From Bacteroidales bacterium (GTDB lineage: Bacteria > Bacteroidota > Bacteroidia > Bacteroidales > ML635J-15), in the NCBI GenBank assembly GCA_028696755.1, contig JAQVGK010000184.1, positions 421-7,041 on the forward strand: 6,621 nucleotides of DNA, in the 5' to 3' direction. The translations under genes were made by a program, and so were the position numbers. Shown here piece after piece: positions 5,430 through 6,621 of this stretch (within the stretch, counting starts at the first letter, position 1; the number at the start of each line of letters is the position of its first letter). Under the pieces are notes generated by a model that ran no database searches, was not told where the DNA came from, and saw only the letters and a list, made by a program, of their open reading frames with translations.

Positions 5430-6621
5430 CTACCTTAAATACCCAACCTTGCTTAAATACGACCAGCCAGTTGTCCAGTTTACATTTTTAAATGCGCCTT
5501 TGTAAGTTACATTATCAAACCAAGGATCGTATGCTGCAGATGTTGTGCCTTCAACATTTCCAGTTGGCAGAACAATAACATAATTTGATTCAATGTCGAT
5601 GCCGGGATCCGAAACAAGATTGCCAGAGTTAATAAAATAATCGTTAATCTCATTTTGCTTATCCTCTGAAATTGAAATAGTTTCGTTAACAAGGTTCATT
5701 ACGTTGGTATAATCGCTAATGCCAAGATAGAAGAACAAGTTGTTTTCAAACTGAAGTTTTCCGTTTTTGAACTTTGTGTATGAGTCTCTGTCGGTTTCGT
5801 TGTATTCAATTTCTATACCCCAAGCCTGATTTATAAAAACAGAGTTTTTGTAGATTCCACCACTTCCATTGCGGAACGAAATCAAACCATGATTTCCAGT
5901 AATGCCTCTTCCAATAAAAGTTGAATTGTAAATCACTGGCATTGTACAATCTGTATATTTGTCGTAACCGCCATCGTGTTCAGCAAGTAAATCTCCAGCA
6001 TTGTTAGTTTGAATGGCAAGCCAGTACTGACCAAAACCAATATATCCATCATCGAAATCAAACGCATCATCTCCACAAAAGGCCGAAATCATATATTTGC
6101 AATTTACATTTCCACCAAAGAATTCAATTCCATCGTCATTATTTGCAATTACCTCGATATGATGAATTTCTGTTGCTGCTCCAACGCCCGCTAGCGTAAG
6201 TCCATTGATTTCGTTTCCTTCGCCTAGGCTGGTGCCGCTGTGCAGAATTGAAACATAGCACATTTTTCCGCTATTATCATTTGGATTTGTGCCACCATAA
6301 TCGGCACGTTCGTCAAAAACCGGAATTCCTTCAATTTTGGCCTCGCCATTCTCTGCGTTAACTGGCGCATTACCTAAAATAATAATTCCACCCCACAATC
6401 CTGCTGTTTCTAGTGGAATAGATCCTTCAAGATCGTCACTTTCGGCAGTGAATATTATTGGTTTTGCTGCGGTTCCTTCGGCATATATTTTTGCTCCTCG
6501 GCAAACGATTAAAGCTGATGCATTTTCGGCTTGCCCAGGTTTAAATCTGATAACAGTACCTGGTTCTATTGTTAGAGTTTGCCCATCATTTACAAACACA
6601 AGTCCATCAATTAAATATTCC
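5430..6621 (-). CDS. secreted right-handed beta-helix (pectate-lyase-like fold) protein, C-terminal part
   Basis: The frame is open to the window edge, so the gene begins outside it; the GTG at 6599 is an internal valine, since in-frame codons (EYLIDGL) precede it. The visible 396 residues end at TAG 5432-5430. Numbering from the first full codon, LTIEPGTVIRF (16-26) is an early coil, followed by KIYAEGTAAKPIIFTA, GLWGGIIILGNAPVN, NNDDGIEFFGGNV (160-172), CGDDAFDFDDGY (182-193) and HGLISFRNGSGGIYKNSVF. The rise of short beta strands with Asn, Gly and Asp turns is typical of parallel beta-helices. The family, which I recognise from Bacteroidota, is usually exported as a lipoprotein or outer-surface protein of unproven function. 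The end GAFKNVNWTTGWSYL (375-389) is the family's own terminus. No type IX secretion domain follows. The acidic DD clusters may bind calcium (inference). No catalytic residues of polysaccharide lyases can be assigned. Confidence 0.85.
   Translation of the reverse strand, partial: EYLIDGLVFVNDGQTLTIEPGTVIRFKPGQAENASALIVCRGAKIYAEGTAAKPIIFTAESDDLEGSIPLETAGLWGGIIILGNAPVNAENGEAKIEGIPVFDERADYGGTNPNDNSGKMCYVSILHSGTSLGEGNEINGLTLAGVGAATEIHHIEVIANNDDGIEFFGGNVNCKYMISAFCGDDAFDFDDGYIGFGQYWLAIQTNNAGDLLAEHDGGYDKYTDCTMPVIYNSTFIGRGITGNHGLISFRNGSGGIYKNSVFINQAWGIEIEYNETDRDSYTKFKNGKLQFENNLFFYLGISDYTNVMNLVNETISISEDKQNEINDYFINSGNLVSDPGIDIESNYVIVLPTGNVEGTTSAAYDPWFDNVTYKGAFKNVNWTTGWSYLSKVGYLR

Noticed and set aside
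5430..5480. Type IX secretion C-terminal domain on the beta-helix protein
   Set aside because: The protein ends right after GWSYLSKVGYLR; there is no further ~70-80 residue sorting domain.
6597..6599. GTG at 6599 as the start of the beta-helix protein
   Set aside because: The frame stays open upstream to the window edge (EYLIDGL), and a secreted protein would need a signal peptide that is absent here.

Overview
The window looks like an AT-rich (low-GC) chromosomal segment from a member of the Bacteroidota. Four things point there: an exact match to the Bacteroidota promoter form (TTTG, 19 bases, TAnnTTTG), A/T-rich start regions without clear Shine-Dalgarno sequences, a small lipoprotein of a type common in that phylum, and a secreted beta-helix protein whose wording (LTIEPGTVIRF, NNDDGIEFFGG, CGDDAFDFDDGY) I associate with that phylum. 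All five genes lie on the minus strand, so transcription runs from high to low coordinates. Two genes run off the window: the beta-helix gene at its 5' end and the methyltransferase at its 3' end.

In the direction of transcription: (1) 6621-5430 is the C-terminal part of a surface or secreted right-handed beta-helix protein. (2) 5429-5188 is a 242-bp non-coding gap. It holds a set of related direct and inverted repeats built on the core AAGTACTTTAG plus GGCACTT, and a partial promoter. (3) 5187-4375 is a TtcA-type tRNA 2-thiocytidine synthetase with its PP-loop and three candidate Fe-S cysteines. (4) 4374-4277 is a short gap with the best promoter of the window. (5) 4276-3971 is a 101-residue lipoprotein. 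(6) 3968-723 is a 1081-residue AddA/RecB-type helicase-nuclease with complete superfamily 1 motifs and an intact PD-(D/E)XK nuclease. (7) 723-1 is a SAM-dependent methyltransferase with an N-terminal zinc-ribbon-like cysteine quartet, missing only its last residues.

The last three genes are packed like one operon: 2 nt separate lipoprotein from helicase, and a 1-nt TGATG overlap joins helicase to methyltransferase. The single good promoter precedes the lipoprotein. The helicase-nuclease should process double-strand breaks for recombination and degrade unprotected linear DNA. No AddB-type partner is visible; its neighbours are a lipoprotein and a methyltransferase with no obvious link to repair. 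TtcA is a separate tRNA-modification gene.

Most of the window is ordinary core genome. The repeat cluster at 5295-5427 is the least explained feature. I see no phage, transposon, CRISPR, toxin-antitoxin or RNA gene here, and no clear evidence of an undescribed multi-gene system.
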